A DNA stretch of 64,000 nt from Veillonella_A intestinalis (lineage in GTDB: Bacteria > Bacillota > Negativicutes > Veillonellales > Veillonellaceae), in NCBI RefSeq assembly GCF_943192895.1, contig NZ_CALPCB010000004.1:1-64000 (forward strand), read 5' to 3'. The notes under the pieces were generated by a model, which did not search any database, had not been told where the DNA came from, and worked only from the letters and a program-made list of their open reading frames with translations. Of this stretch, positions 16,350 to 26,203 are shown one piece after another. Position 1 is the stretch's first letter, and the number at the start of each line of letters is the position of its first letter. Made by a program: the position numbers and the translations under genes.

Positions 16350-18440
16350 ATGAATTGTGTGAAACGTAAGCAAATTATGTTACGAGCTATGGTGTTAACG
16401 GTATTAGTGGCACCGGTTATGATGACCTCTGTAGAAGGGGCTAGTGAAACGAATCTAATGACTGAACAAGTGGTAGTAACGGCTTCGAAAAAAGCTGAAA
16501 CTATTAAAGCGGCACCCCAAGCTGTTGAAGTAATTACGGCTGAAGATATGAAGCGCATGGGGGCCACTGATTTAGTGTCAGCTTTGCAATTAGCAGATAA
16601 TATTAGTTTGGCTGAGTCGGCTATGACGGGAAATCAAGTGATGATTCGAGGGATGGATACTAAACATAGTCTTATATTAGTTGATGGCAAGCGCATTGCT
16701 GGTGAAGATACAGATAGCACAGCTAATGTATATACTTTAGGTCGTATGAGCCTTGATACAGTAGAACGAATTGAAATTGTGCGGGGCGCTACCAGTTCGT
16801 TATATGGGTCAGATGCTATTGGTGGAGTTATTAACATTATTACCAAAGTGCCTGATAAGGAAGGCGTAACAGTAGGCGTTAATACGGGGACTCGACAAGT
16901 GAATAATTACTATCGGTATGATACGGGTAAAATGGGGCGCTGGAATGTAACGGCGGGGGCACAGTTTACTAAAGTACGACCTATTAATATTTTTACTGAA
17001 ACCGCAGCATCGGCTACTAAAGTAGGCAGTGAAGGATATAATCGTTATATGTTTGGTAATCGCCAAAATTTCGATGTAAGCGCTACTTATGATTTTGAAA
17101 ATGCCAACCAGAATAAACTTCGTTTGGATGCCAATTATTTTAAAGAGCATTTGCGTACAGAATTAGCTGATGTGCAAGGTCTCAATCGGGGTATGAAATA
17201 TGACCAGCAAAAAGATAAAGTAGAACATTATGATAACTCTGGTTATGGTTTGGGTGTGACCTATACAGGTAAAACAGAGAAGAATGAATATATGGTGCGC
17301 ACGTATTATAATCAGCTTAAAAAAGAGTATGATATGAAAAATAATGTAGACTTTTCCTTTCTTGGTCGTTTCAGCCCTATTGCACAACAGATGATGGAAA
17401 AGATGTATCCTAAATCTGACTATGATCAAGCTAAATATTATACTTGGGTAACGGATGCGCAGAATACTATGTATGTAAATGATAAACATACGCTAACCTT
17501 TGGTGGTGAGTATCGTAAAGTATATTATGCAGGGACACGTTTAGGTGGCCAAGCAGATAGTAATGGGGTAAAAAATCAAGAAGCCCATACAATTAACTCG
17601 TATGCAGGTTTTATTGAAGATACTTGGCAAGTGACTGATAAGTTAAGCTTGCAGCCTTCATTGCGTTATGAACATCATAGTTCATTTGGTTCTAATGTAT
17701 CGCCTCATTTAGGTTTAAATTATAGTTTGGCAGATAATCTTCGATTAAAAGCAAACTATGGACGAGCCTTTAAAGCGCCTACGGTCTCAGAATTATATAT
17801 GAATATGTGGCATAGCCCAGGGCCAATCATGGTGAATGTAGTCGGGAATCCAAATTTAGAACCTGAAAAGTCTCGAAATTTTGATATTTCCTTAGAAGGG
17901 GAGCATGGCAATACCTTTGGTAAAGTGACGTACTATAACAATAAGGTAAGTAATTTAATTAACTATAATCAATGGATTGATCCACAGACCCGCATCATTC
18001 ATGCCGAATATGTGAATGTAAATAAAGCACAAATTAATGGGATAGAATTGAGTGTTGGCCATAAATTGAGCGACCGATTAACCTTGAAGGGTAGTTATAA
18101 TTATATTGATGCACAAGATAAAACAGCGAATACACGACTCTTAAATCGACCTAAATCAGTGACAACAGTGCAACTTGTATATGATGATAATAAATCCACT
18201 GGCTATAGTGCTATGCTTTGGAATACCTTTACTCATGATTATGCATATTCGCCAAGTAGTGGCCGTAGTGGGACTGGATATAATTTATATTCCTTTAATA
18301 CCTTGAATGCCTCTGTAACACGTCGCTTTAATCCTGATTTTTCAGCATTTGTTGCAGTAAATAACATATTGGATAAACAAGTAGCAGACCTCAATATGTA
18401 TGGTCGTTTATGGCGCGTAGGGGCTGAAATGAAATTTTAA
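16350..18440 (+). CDS. TonB-dependent outer-membrane receptor, probable haem/haemoprotein
   Basis: A 696-residue TonB-dependent receptor. A signal peptide (about residues 1-31) is followed by the TonB box TEQVVVTAS at residues 38-46. The plug domain runs to about residue 160 (VEVITAEDMKRMGATDLVSAL, ERIEIVRGATSSLYGSDAIGGVINIIT), and a 22-strand barrel ends with the terminal Phe typical of outer-membrane proteins. Overall it is closest in layout to the HmuR/CirA group. Haem or a haem protein is the likely ligand because the gene follows hutW and the ABC transporter, but a ferri-siderophore is possible. The start has a GAGGAG site 9 bases upstream. The promoter region holds the 24-bp palindrome, so separate control from the hutW transcript is likely. 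Confidence 0.93.
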   Translation: MNCVKRKQIMLRAMVLTVLVAPVMMTSVEGASETNLMTEQVVVTASKKAETIKAAPQAVEVITAEDMKRMGATDLVSALQLADNISLAESAMTGNQVMIRGMDTKHSLILVDGKRIAGEDTDSTANVYTLGRMSLDTVERIEIVRGATSSLYGSDAIGGVINIITKVPDKEGVTVGVNTGTRQVNNYYRYDTGKMGRWNVTAGAQFTKVRPINIFTETAASATKVGSEGYNRYMFGNRQNFDVSATYDFENANQNKLRLDANYFKEHLRTELADVQGLNRGMKYDQQKDKVEHYDNSGYGLGVTYTGKTEKNEYMVRTYYNQLKKEYDMKNNVDFSFLGRFSPIAQQMMEKMYPKSDYDQAKYYTWVTDAQNTMYVNDKHTLTFGGEYRKVYYAGTRLGGQADSNGVKNQEAHTINSYAGFIEDTWQVTDKLSLQPSLRYEHHSSFGSNVSPHLGLNYSLADNLRLKANYGRAFKAPTVSELYMNMWHSPGPIMVNVVGNPNLEPEKSRNFDISLEGEHGNTFGKVTYYNNKVSNLINYNQWIDPQTRIIHAEYVNVNKAQINGIELSVGHKLSDRLTLKGSYNYIDAQDKTANTRLLNRPKSVTTVQLVYDDNKSTGYSAMLWNTFTHDYAYSPSSGRSGTGYNLYSFNTLNASVTRRFNPDFSAFVAVNNILDKQVADLNMYGRLWRVGAEMKF

Positions 18441-18492
18441 TTACACCATAACTTAGATGCAAAAATGAAGGATAATATTCATAATACGAACC

Positions 18493-18521
18493 TTGACAGG
18501 CTAACGGTAGACAGGTAAAAT
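18493..18521 (+). promoter_or_regulatory. sigma-A-type promoter of the pyr operon
   Basis: TTGACA at 18493-18498, a 17-base spacer and TAAAAT at 18516-18521. It precedes the PyrR leader. Confidence 0.8.
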
Positions 18522-18527
18522 ATATAA

Positions 18528-18690
18528 AGAAGAAACAGAAGAATGGTACGAGAGACCGTTCGTTTCCCACAATATACCTTTTAAGTTAGTCCTGTGAGGC
18601 TAGTAAAGGATTATGGTAGGCACTCTTGCTAGGGGTGTATCACTATGTCTGCTATAGACCTTTTGCCACAGGCAAAAGGTCTTTTTTGTT
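18528..18690 (+). promoter_or_regulatory. PyrR-responsive attenuator leader
   Basis: The transcript leader holds AGTCCTGTGAGGCT at 18588-18601, an exact match to the PyrR-binding consensus ARUCCNGNGAGGYU. Downstream is a terminator: GACCTTTTGCC (18657-18667), ACA loop, GGCAAAAGGTC (18671-18681), then TTTTTT to 18687. In Firmicutes PyrR bound to UMP stabilises the anti-antiterminator so that the terminator forms and the pyr genes are silenced. pyrR itself is not in the window. Confidence 0.9.
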
Positions 18691-18725
18691 TATACAATCA
18701 GGTATCTCAGTTAAGGAGGCTGACA

Positions 18726-19676
18726 ATGGGAGAAGTAAGTTTAAAAGGCAAGCATTTGCTAGGATTGCAGCATGCCACAAAGGAAGAAATTGAACTTATA
18801 TTGCGTGTAGCCAAGAAGATGAAAAAAATCGTATTGTCTGACGATAAAAAACATTCGCTTTTGAAAGGTAAATCCATTATTAACTTATTTATGGAAAATA
18901 GTACACGTACTCGTAGTTCCTTTGAATTAGCTGGGAAATATTTAGGGGCCGATGTTATTAATATTACAAAAAGCGGTAGCTCCATGGCTAAAGGGGAAAG
19001 CTTCCGCGATACATTATTAACAGTATCTTATATGGGAACCGATGCTATTGTAATGCGTCATAGCGCTGAAGGGTCGCCTTTATATGCAACTAAAGTAGTA
19101 GATCCTATTATTATCAATGCAGGGGATGGCGCGCATGAGCATCCAACGCAAGCCTTGCTTGATATGTACTCCATCATTGAGCGTAAAGGTTCATTAGAAG
19201 GTTTAAAAATCGTTATTGCTGGCGATATTATGCATAGCCGAGTAGCACGTAGTGATGTGTATGGCTTTACTAAAATGGGTGCTGATGTGCATTTAGTGGG
19301 TCCTCGTACGTTGTTATATCCTGAAATGGCTAAGATGGGCGTTACCATTCACCATGATGTGCGTGAAGCGGTAAAAGATGCCGATGTTGTTAATGTCCTT
19401 CGCATTCAATTAGAACGCATTAATTCAGCCCTATATCCAACCAATCGTGAATATGCACGCATTTTTGGTATTAATAAAAATGTATTGTCCTTAGCCAAGG
19501 ACGATGTAATGGTTATGCATCCAGGTCCTATGAATCGTGGTCTTGAAATTGCTCACGATGTGGCATACAGTGATGAGTCAGCCATTCAAGAACAGGTTCG
19601 TAATGGTGTGGCTATTCGTATGGCTGTATTGTACTTGACGATTGTAGGAGGTGACGGCAGTGAACTTGCTGATTAA
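18726..19676 (+). CDS. pyrB: aspartate carbamoyltransferase, catalytic chain
   Basis: A 316-residue enzyme that joins carbamoyl phosphate to aspartate, the first committed step of pyrimidine synthesis. The carbamoyl-phosphate motif ENSTRTRSSFE is near residue 56, and HPTQALLDMYSI and HPGPMNRGLEI are present. The start at 18726 follows AAGGAGG; a further ATG at 18645 lies within the attenuator and is rejected. No pyrI regulatory chain is seen, as usual in Firmicutes. The end overlaps the start of pyrC by 17 bases. Confidence 0.97.
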   Translation: MGEVSLKGKHLLGLQHATKEEIELILRVAKKMKKIVLSDDKKHSLLKGKSIINLFMENSTRTRSSFELAGKYLGADVINITKSGSSMAKGESFRDTLLTVSYMGTDAIVMRHSAEGSPLYATKVVDPIIINAGDGAHEHPTQALLDMYSIIERKGSLEGLKIVIAGDIMHSRVARSDVYGFTKMGADVHLVGPRTLLYPEMAKMGVTIHHDVREAVKDADVVNVLRIQLERINSALYPTNREYARIFGINKNVLSLAKDDVMVMHPGPMNRGLEIAHDVAYSDESAIQEQVRNGVAIRMAVLYLTIVGGDGSELAD

Positions 19677-20949
19677 AGGTGGTACCGTAGTAAATCCAAA
19701 GAAACAACAACATGAAGTAGCCGATATTTTGGTGAAAGATGGCAAGATTGCAGCCATTGGTCAGAACTTAAGTGCCGATGGCGCCGATATATATGATGCA
19801 ACAGGCCTTATCGTAACGCCTGGTCTTATTGATATGCATACACACTTGCGTGAACCAGGTCAGGAAGCGAAAGAAGATTTTTATAGTGGTACTCAAGCAG
19901 CTGCAGCTGGTGGTTTTACCCGCATTGCTACCATGGCTAACACGAAGCCTGTTGTAGATAATGCACCTTTAGTTCGTGGCTTGCAAAAACAAGCAGAACT
20001 TACCGGTATCGTAAAGGTTGAATTTATTGGTGCTGTGAGCAAGGGCTTAGAAGGTAAAGAATTAGCGGAAATGGGCGATATGGCCGAAGCTGGTGTAGTA
20101 GGCTTCTCCGATGATGGACATTATGTAGAAAGTGCAGCGTTTATGCGCCGTGCTTTGGAATACTCCAGCATGTTTAACAAGCCCGTTATTGACCATGCAG
20201 AAGAAGTAACGTTGACCCATGAAGGCCATATGCACGAAGGCTTTGTGGCGTATGAAATGGGTGTTAAAGGTCGCCCTGCAGTTGCAGAAGATATGGCTGT
20301 AGCACGTGATTTACTGTTGGCTGAAATGACAGGTGGGCACATTCATATTGCGCATGTAAGTAGTAAAGATACAGTGGATCAAATTCGTGCAGCGAAAGCT
20401 AAAGGCATTAAGGTTACTTGTGAAGTGACAGCACAGCATTTATCCTTTACTGATGAATATTTGCGTGAATATAATCCCGCTTTTAAAATGGCACCGCCGA
20501 TTCGTTCGGAGGAACATCGCCAAGCGCTGTTAGCAGGTGTAAAAGATGGTACCATTGATGCCATTATTACAGACCATGCACCGCATGCGGAAGAAGAAAA
20601 AGACGTAGAATTCTGCTGTGCACCGAATGGTTTTAGTGGTCTTGAAACTTCTTTGGCAGCCGTATTAACGCATACCTATAAAACAGGTATTTTAAGCCTT
20701 GATGAAATTGTAAATCTTATGAGTGTTCGTCCCGCTGAAATTATGGGCGTAGACGCAGGTGTTTTAGAAGTTGGTAAAACTGCAGATATTACTGTATTTA
20801 GCACGGATGAAGAGTGGACGGTAGACCGTAATCTATTCTATACTAAAGGTAAGACAAGTCCGTTTGATGGTATGACCTTAACGGGCAAGGCTAAATTAAC
20901 TGTAGTGGATGGCGAAATTGTAATGAAAGAGGGAGTTGTGACCCAGTGA
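19660..20949 (+). CDS. pyrC: dihydroorotase
   Basis: A 429-residue dihydroorotase that closes carbamoyl-aspartate to dihydroorotate; a zinc amidohydrolase. Metal ligands are visible in DMHTHLREPGQE, in the IDHAEEV and HIAHVSS blocks and in ITDHAPHAEEEK. The start is taken as GTG at 19660, placed 5-8 bases after AGGAGGTGA; the GTG at 19651 lies within that site. The gene is second in the operon, and its stop overlaps the carA start. Confidence 0.97.
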   Translation: MNLLIKGGTVVNPKKQQHEVADILVKDGKIAAIGQNLSADGADIYDATGLIVTPGLIDMHTHLREPGQEAKEDFYSGTQAAAAGGFTRIATMANTKPVVDNAPLVRGLQKQAELTGIVKVEFIGAVSKGLEGKELAEMGDMAEAGVVGFSDDGHYVESAAFMRRALEYSSMFNKPVIDHAEEVTLTHEGHMHEGFVAYEMGVKGRPAVAEDMAVARDLLLAEMTGGHIHIAHVSSKDTVDQIRAAKAKGIKVTCEVTAQHLSFTDEYLREYNPAFKMAPPIRSEEHRQALLAGVKDGTIDAIITDHAPHAEEEKDVEFCCAPNGFSGLETSLAAVLTHTYKTGILSLDEIVNLMSVRPAEIMGVDAGVLEVGKTADITVFSTDEEWTVDRNLFYTKGKTSPFDGMTLTGKAKLTVVDGEIVMKEGVVTQ

Positions 20950-22016
20950 AAGGTAAATTAGTATTACAAGATGGTTCCGTGTATGAAGGCAAACTCCTTG
21001 GTGGAGCACCTATTCTCGGTGAAGTTGTATTTAATACCGGTATGACCGGCTATCAAGAAATTTTAACTGATCCGTCCTATGCAGATCAGATTATTACCTT
21101 AACCTACCCACTTGTTGGTAACTATGGGGTGTATCGTGATATTGCGCAAGCACCAAAACCATATTGCCGTGGCATGATTGTAGGTGAGCTTTGTACATTC
21201 CCAAGTAATTGGCAAAATGAAGGGCTATTTGAAGAATATTTGCGTGCTTATGGTATTCCTTGTTTATATGATGTAGATACGCGGGCTATTACTCGTAATA
21301 TTCGTAATCATGGTGTTATGAAAGGGGTTATTTGCCCAGCTGATACACCACAAGAACGAATTGACGCCTTGTTACAGCAAAATTTGCCAACAGACCAAGT
21401 TATGCAAGTTACCACCAAATGGCAGGGCTATCGTGGCAATGAAAATGCTGAGTTCCACGTAGCTGTTTATGACTTCGGTGTTAAAGAAAGTATTTTGAAA
21501 TCTTTAGAAGCTTGTGGTTGTCGTTTAACTATCTTCCCAGCTGATACAAAAGCAGAAACTGTGCTTGCAGAAAATCCAGATGGTATTTTCTTATCTAATG
21601 GCCCTGGGGATCCACAAGAATTACAGTTTGCTGTAGCGGAAGTTAAAAAATTACTTGATAAGAAGCCAATCTTTGGTATTTGCATGGGTCATCAAGTATT
21701 GGCCTTGGCCTATGGAGGCTCTACCTATAAATTGCGTTTTGGCCATCGTGGCTCCAATCATCCAGTAAAAGATTTAGCGACAGGTCGTGTGTATATTACT
21801 TCGCAGAACCATGGTTATGCAGTTGATGAAAATAGCTTAGCTAATGCAGATGTAACGATTACACATCGCAGTGTGAATGATAATACCGTAGAAGGGATGA
21901 AACATAATAGCTTGCCAATTATGTCCGTTCAATATCATCCAGAAGCATCACCAGGACCAACTGACAATTTATACTTATTTGACCAATTTAAAGCATTAAT
22001 GAAAGCACAGAAATAG
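20946..22016 (+). CDS. carA: carbamoyl-phosphate synthase small (glutaminase) chain
   Basis: A 356-residue glutamine amidotransferase subunit. The N-terminal CarA domain (KLVLQDGSVYEGKLLG, NTGMTGYQEILTDPSYADQII) is followed by the class I amidotransferase with the nucleophile in FGICMGHQ and the His-Glu pair in VQYHPEASPGP. It makes ammonia for CarB. The start codon is GTG at 20946, overlapping the pyrC stop. Its presence in the pyr operon points to a pyrimidine-regulated enzyme. Confidence 0.97.
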   Translation: MKGKLVLQDGSVYEGKLLGGAPILGEVVFNTGMTGYQEILTDPSYADQIITLTYPLVGNYGVYRDIAQAPKPYCRGMIVGELCTFPSNWQNEGLFEEYLRAYGIPCLYDVDTRAITRNIRNHGVMKGVICPADTPQERIDALLQQNLPTDQVMQVTTKWQGYRGNENAEFHVAVYDFGVKESILKSLEACGCRLTIFPADTKAETVLAENPDGIFLSNGPGDPQELQFAVAEVKKLLDKKPIFGICMGHQVLALAYGGSTYKLRFGHRGSNHPVKDLATGRVYITSQNHGYAVDENSLANADVTITHRSVNDNTVEGMKHNSLPIMSVQYHPEASPGPTDNLYLFDQFKALMKAQK

Positions 22017-22029
22017 AAAGGGCTGACCA

Positions 22030-25000
22030 ATGACAATGGACAAGAAAAAAATACTCGTTATCGGATCGGGCCCGATTATTATCGGCCAGGCAGCGGAATT
22101 TGACTATGCAGGCACCCAGGCTTGCCGTTCCCTTCGCGAAGAAGGCTATGAAGTTGTGTTGGTAAACTCCAACCCAGCTACGATTATGACGGATCGTGAT
22201 ATTGCGGACCGCGTTTATATTGAGCCAATTAGCCTAGAATTTGTTACGGAAGTCATTCGCAAAGAACGTCCTTATGGTTTATTGGCTACCCTTGGTGGTC
22301 AGGTAGGCCTTAACATGGCTGTAGAACTTTCGGAAGCAGGCATTCTTGAAAAATATGATGTAAAATTATTGGGTACAACCTTAGCGGCTATTAAACAAGC
22401 GGAAGACCGTGAGCTTTTCAAAGAAGCGATGGAACGCATTAATCAACCAGTGCCAGAAAGTGATATTTTCAGTGACGTAGATGAAGCGGTGGCTTTTGCA
22501 AATCGCATTGGCTATCCAATCATTATTCGCCCTGCTTACACCTTAGGCGGTACTGGTGGCGGTATTGCTACTAACGAAGAAGAAATGTACATGATTGCTC
22601 TTCGTGGTATTAAGCTAAGTCCTATCCATCAGATTTTGGTAGAACGGTCAGTAGCAGGTTGGAAAGAAGTAGAATACGAAGTTATGCGTGATAGTGCGGA
22701 TAACTGTATTATCGTATGTAACATGGAAAATATTGACCCTGTAGGTGTTCATACAGGGGACTCCATTGTAGTAGCACCAAGCCAGACATTGAACGATATT
22801 CAATACCAAATGCTACGTACGGCATCGGTAGATATTATTCGCTACTTGGAAATTGAAGGGGGCTGTAATGTACAGTACGCCTTAGACCCATATAGCAATC
22901 AATACTATGTAATCGAAGTTAATCCTCGAGTATCTCGTTCTTCCGCGTTAGCGTCCAAAGCAACGGGGTATCCAATTGCTAAAGTGGCAGCGAAAGTAGC
23001 CTTAGGTATGACGTTAGATAGCATTACAAATGCCGTTACTGGTGAAACGAAAGCTTGCTTCGAACCATCTCTTGACTATGTGGTAACGAAGTTCCCACGT
23101 TGGCCATTTGAAAAATTTAACTTAGCGGATCGTACTTTGGGTACGCAGATGAAAGCCACTGGGGAAGTTATGGCCATTGATCGTACTTTGGAAGGGTCTT
23201 TATTAAAAGCAATTCGTTCCTTAGAAATTGGCTTAGATCATATTGAACTTAAGAAAATTGCCCATGAAACGCCAGAGCAATTGATTGAACGTTTACGCTT
23301 AGTCGATGATGAACGTATTTACGTGGTAGCGCAGGCGCTTCGTGCTGGTATTAGTGTAGAAAAAATTCACTACATCACTAAGATTGATATGTTCTTTATT
23401 AACAAGATTAAGAATATCGTAACGCTTGAAAAGAAATTAGCTAGTGAAGGCATTACAGAAGATACTCTTCGCACGGCTAAACGATATAGCATGCCAGATA
23501 AAGTAATTGCTCGCTATGCTAAGGTAAGTGCTGATGATGTATTAGCGAAACGTCAAGAACTTAATATGTTCCCAACCTATAAATATGTAGATACTTGTGC
23601 GGCTGAGTTTGAAGCCCATACGCCATATTATTACAGTGCCTATGCTACGGAAGATGAAGTAATACCACGTGGTGATAATAGTGTTATCGTCCTTGGTTCC
23701 GGTCCAATCCGTATTGGTCAAGGGGTAGAATTTGACTACTGTTCCGTTCATTCCTCTTGGGCTCTTCGTAAATCTGGTAAACAATCCATTATTATTAATA
23801 ATAACCCTGAAACAGTAAGTACCGACTTTGATACATCGGATAGCTTGTATTTTGAACCATTAACAGTAGAAGATGTTATGGAAGTTATCCGCAAAGAAAA
23901 TCCTATCGGTGTTATTGCTCAGTTCGGTGGTCAAACAGCTATTAATTTGGCGGGGCCATTAGCCGAACGAGGGGTAAAAATTCTTGGCACTTCTGTAGAT
24001 AGTATCGACATGGCCGAAGACCGCGAACGCTTTGATGAACTCTTAGCTGAACTTGGTATTCCACGTCCAGTAGGTGCTTTAGTAACAAGCCATGAAGAAG
24101 CGTTGCAAGCAGCTGGTCGTTTATCCTATCCACTTATCGTACGTCCATCCTATGTATTAGGTGGTCGTGCTATGGAAATTGTGTACAATGACCAAGAACT
24201 TGATGTGTATATGAAAGAAGCTGTAGTAGCGTCTAAAGACCATCCTGTATTGATTGACCGTTATATGGTAGGTATGGAAGTTGAAGTCGATGCCATCGCT
24301 GACGGTGAAGATGTATGTATTCCTGGTATTATGGAACAAATCGAACGAGCTGGGGTTCACTCTGGTGATTCCATTGCGGTATATCCAGCGCAGCATTTAT
24401 CACAAGAAATTACTGATCAAATCGTCGATTATACACAGCGCATTGCTCGTGGTCTTAATGTAAAAGGGATTGTAAATATTCAGTATATCGTAGCTAATGG
24501 GGAACTTAATGTTATCGAAGTTAACCCTCGTTCCAGCCGTACTGTACCATTCATTAGTAAAGTTACGGGCATTAATATGATTGAATATGCAACGCGCATT
24601 GCTCTTGGGGAGACTATTAAATCCATGGGCTTACAAACTGGTTTAGTACCAGCAAAAGACTATGTAGCGGTAAAAGCGCCAGTGTTCTCCTTCTCCAAAA
24701 TGGGTCTTGTAGAAATTGCTTTAGGGCCTGAAATGAAGTCTACTGGTGAAGTTATGGGGATTGGTCGCACGTACTCAGAAGCGTTGTTTAAAGCTATTCA
24801 TGGCGCTAACATGCGCATTCCTGAAAAAGGCCATATCCTTATGACCGTAGCGGACCGTGATAAAGAAGAAGCAGCACGCTTGGCTAAAGGGTTCATCGAC
24901 TTAGGCTATCATATTCAAGCTACTGGTGGTACAGGTAAATACTTTGAAGAACATGGCATTCCTTGCGTGATTGTTAATAAAATTCACGAAGGGGCCGATA

Positions 25001-25233
25001 ACTGTGCTGATTTAATCCGCCAAGGGAAAGTAGACTTAATGTTGAATACCTTAACCTATGGCAAACGACCTGAACGTGAAGGATTCCAGCTTCGTCGCTT
25101 AGCTGTTGAAATGGGCACTCCTTGCTTGACATCCTTAGACACAGCGCGCGAAGTATTGCGTGTTGTAGCTGGTCGTGCCAACGAAGAAATTAAGATTGAA
25201 GTAGAAGCATTACAAGACTTTGAAATGGAGTGA
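22030..25233 (+). CDS. carB: carbamoyl-phosphate synthase large chain
   Basis: A 1067-residue CarB: two ATP-grasp halves (KKILVIGSGPIIIGQAAEFD at the start and VIVLGSGPIRIGQGVEFDYC near residue 555) and a C-terminal MGS-like allosteric domain (about residue 940 on). Uses bicarbonate, two ATP and ammonia from CarA. Length is that of the E. coli enzyme. The gene is less AT-rich than its surroundings, with codon choice that suggests high expression. Fourteen bases separate it from carA. Confidence 0.98.
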   Translation: MTMDKKKILVIGSGPIIIGQAAEFDYAGTQACRSLREEGYEVVLVNSNPATIMTDRDIADRVYIEPISLEFVTEVIRKERPYGLLATLGGQVGLNMAVELSEAGILEKYDVKLLGTTLAAIKQAEDRELFKEAMERINQPVPESDIFSDVDEAVAFANRIGYPIIIRPAYTLGGTGGGIATNEEEMYMIALRGIKLSPIHQILVERSVAGWKEVEYEVMRDSADNCIIVCNMENIDPVGVHTGDSIVVAPSQTLNDIQYQMLRTASVDIIRYLEIEGGCNVQYALDPYSNQYYVIEVNPRVSRSSALASKATGYPIAKVAAKVALGMTLDSITNAVTGETKACFEPSLDYVVTKFPRWPFEKFNLADRTLGTQMKATGEVMAIDRTLEGSLLKAIRSLEIGLDHIELKKIAHETPEQLIERLRLVDDERIYVVAQALRAGISVEKIHYITKIDMFFINKIKNIVTLEKKLASEGITEDTLRTAKRYSMPDKVIARYAKVSADDVLAKRQELNMFPTYKYVDTCAAEFEAHTPYYYSAYATEDEVIPRGDNSVIVLGSGPIRIGQGVEFDYCSVHSSWALRKSGKQSIIINNNPETVSTDFDTSDSLYFEPLTVEDVMEVIRKENPIGVIAQFGGQTAINLAGPLAERGVKILGTSVDSIDMAEDRERFDELLAELGIPRPVGALVTSHEEALQAAGRLSYPLIVRPSYVLGGRAMEIVYNDQELDVYMKEAVVASKDHPVLIDRYMVGMEVEVDAIADGEDVCIPGIMEQIERAGVHSGDSIAVYPAQHLSQEITDQIVDYTQRIARGLNVKGIVNIQYIVANGELNVIEVNPRSSRTVPFISKVTGINMIEYATRIALGETIKSMGLQTGLVPAKDYVAVKAPVFSFSKMGLVEIALGPEMKSTGEVMGIGRTYSEALFKAIHGANMRIPEKGHILMTVADRDKEEAARLAKGFIDLGYHIQATGGTGKYFEEHGIPCVIVNKIHEGADNCADLIRQGKVDLMLNTLTYGKRPEREGFQLRRLAVEMGTPCLTSLDTAREVLRVVAGRANEEIKIEVEALQDFEME

Positions 25234-25240
25234 TACACGC

Positions 25241-26203
25241 ATGAGCGGTTATGTAGAAATGGCGCGAGTGCTCCGCAATGAGCAAATTGGCGCAGACGTA
25301 TGGATTATGGATCTATATGCGCCTAAACAGGCCGCTGAGGCTGAAGTAGGTCAATTTTGTAATGTTCGTGTAACTGGTGGTACGGCGCCTTTATTGCGCC
25401 GTCCTATCAGCTATGCTGGGTTTGATAAAGAAGAAGGTACCATTACCTTACTCTATCGTGTAGTAGGTGTTGGTACTGAAATTATGACGCATCTTAAAGA
25501 AGGCGATGTTTTAGATTGTTTAGGCCCTTTAGGTAGCCGTTTTGAAATGACCGATAATATGTTACTTGTTGGTGGTGGTGTAGGGATTGCGCCTATGCTT
25601 TGTATAGCATCAAAATTGAATGATGTGGAAGATACCATGCGCTATACTAATGAAGAAGATGAGACGGTACTTAAGCCAGTTGCTTCACGTAAAGCCACTG
25701 TTGTTTTAGGTTTTCGTAACGAAAGTGAAACCTTCTGGGCTGATTTATTTAAAGATTGCCCTGTAGATGTGTATGTAACAACTGATGATGGCAGTGTAGG
25801 GACAAAAGGTTTTCCAACGGCTATTATGGGAGAGCTGATTCAATCGGAGCGTGGTGAAGTGCAACGTCAGTTAACTCCATATTTAACAGGCAAAGAACAA
25901 GGAACTAACTCTACTAGCGCTAGTCATACAACTACTACAACTTCAGAAACACTTGTATCGGCTGATAAAGTAGCGAATATTGGCTTTACGAGTGTCATGA
26001 CTTGTGGACCTACGCCTATGATGAAAGGTGTAGCCAAGGTGGCGACAGAATATGCTGTGCCATGCCAGGTGTCTTTAGAAGAGCGAATGGGCTGTGGTAC
26101 TGGTGGTTGCTTAGGTTGCGGTTGTCATGGTCGTGGCGGTAAACGCTATAAAGTATGTAAAGAAGGACCTGTATTCCCTGCTGAGGAGGTGTTTTTCGAA
26201 TGA
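25241..26203 (+). CDS. pyrK: dihydroorotate dehydrogenase B, electron-transfer subunit
   Basis: A 320-residue FAD and [2Fe-2S] protein that passes electrons from PyrD to NAD+. The FAD motif is LLRRPISYAG, the NAD/FAD motif LLVGGGVGIAPML is near residue 108, and the cluster cysteines are at 285, 290, 293 and 306 (CGTGGCLGC ... C). PyrK is usually about 255-265 residues; here two insertions account for the excess: an acidic stretch at about 126-148 and a Thr/Ser-rich stretch at about 201-248. The start at 25241 follows GGAGTGAT; an ATG at 25220 lies inside carB. It overlaps pyrD by 4 bases. Confidence 0.93.
   Translation: MSGYVEMARVLRNEQIGADVWIMDLYAPKQAAEAEVGQFCNVRVTGGTAPLLRRPISYAGFDKEEGTITLLYRVVGVGTEIMTHLKEGDVLDCLGPLGSRFEMTDNMLLVGGGVGIAPMLCIASKLNDVEDTMRYTNEEDETVLKPVASRKATVVLGFRNESETFWADLFKDCPVDVYVTTDDGSVGTKGFPTAIMGELIQSERGEVQRQLTPYLTGKEQGTNSTSASHTTTTTSETLVSADKVANIGFTSVMTCGPTPMMKGVAKVATEYAVPCQVSLEERMGCGTGGCLGCGCHGRGGKRYKVCKEGPVFPAEEVFFE

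Noticed and set aside
18645..18725. Upstream in-frame start for pyrB
   Set aside because: It falls within the attenuator and its terminator stem; the ATG at 18726 has a strong ribosome-binding site.
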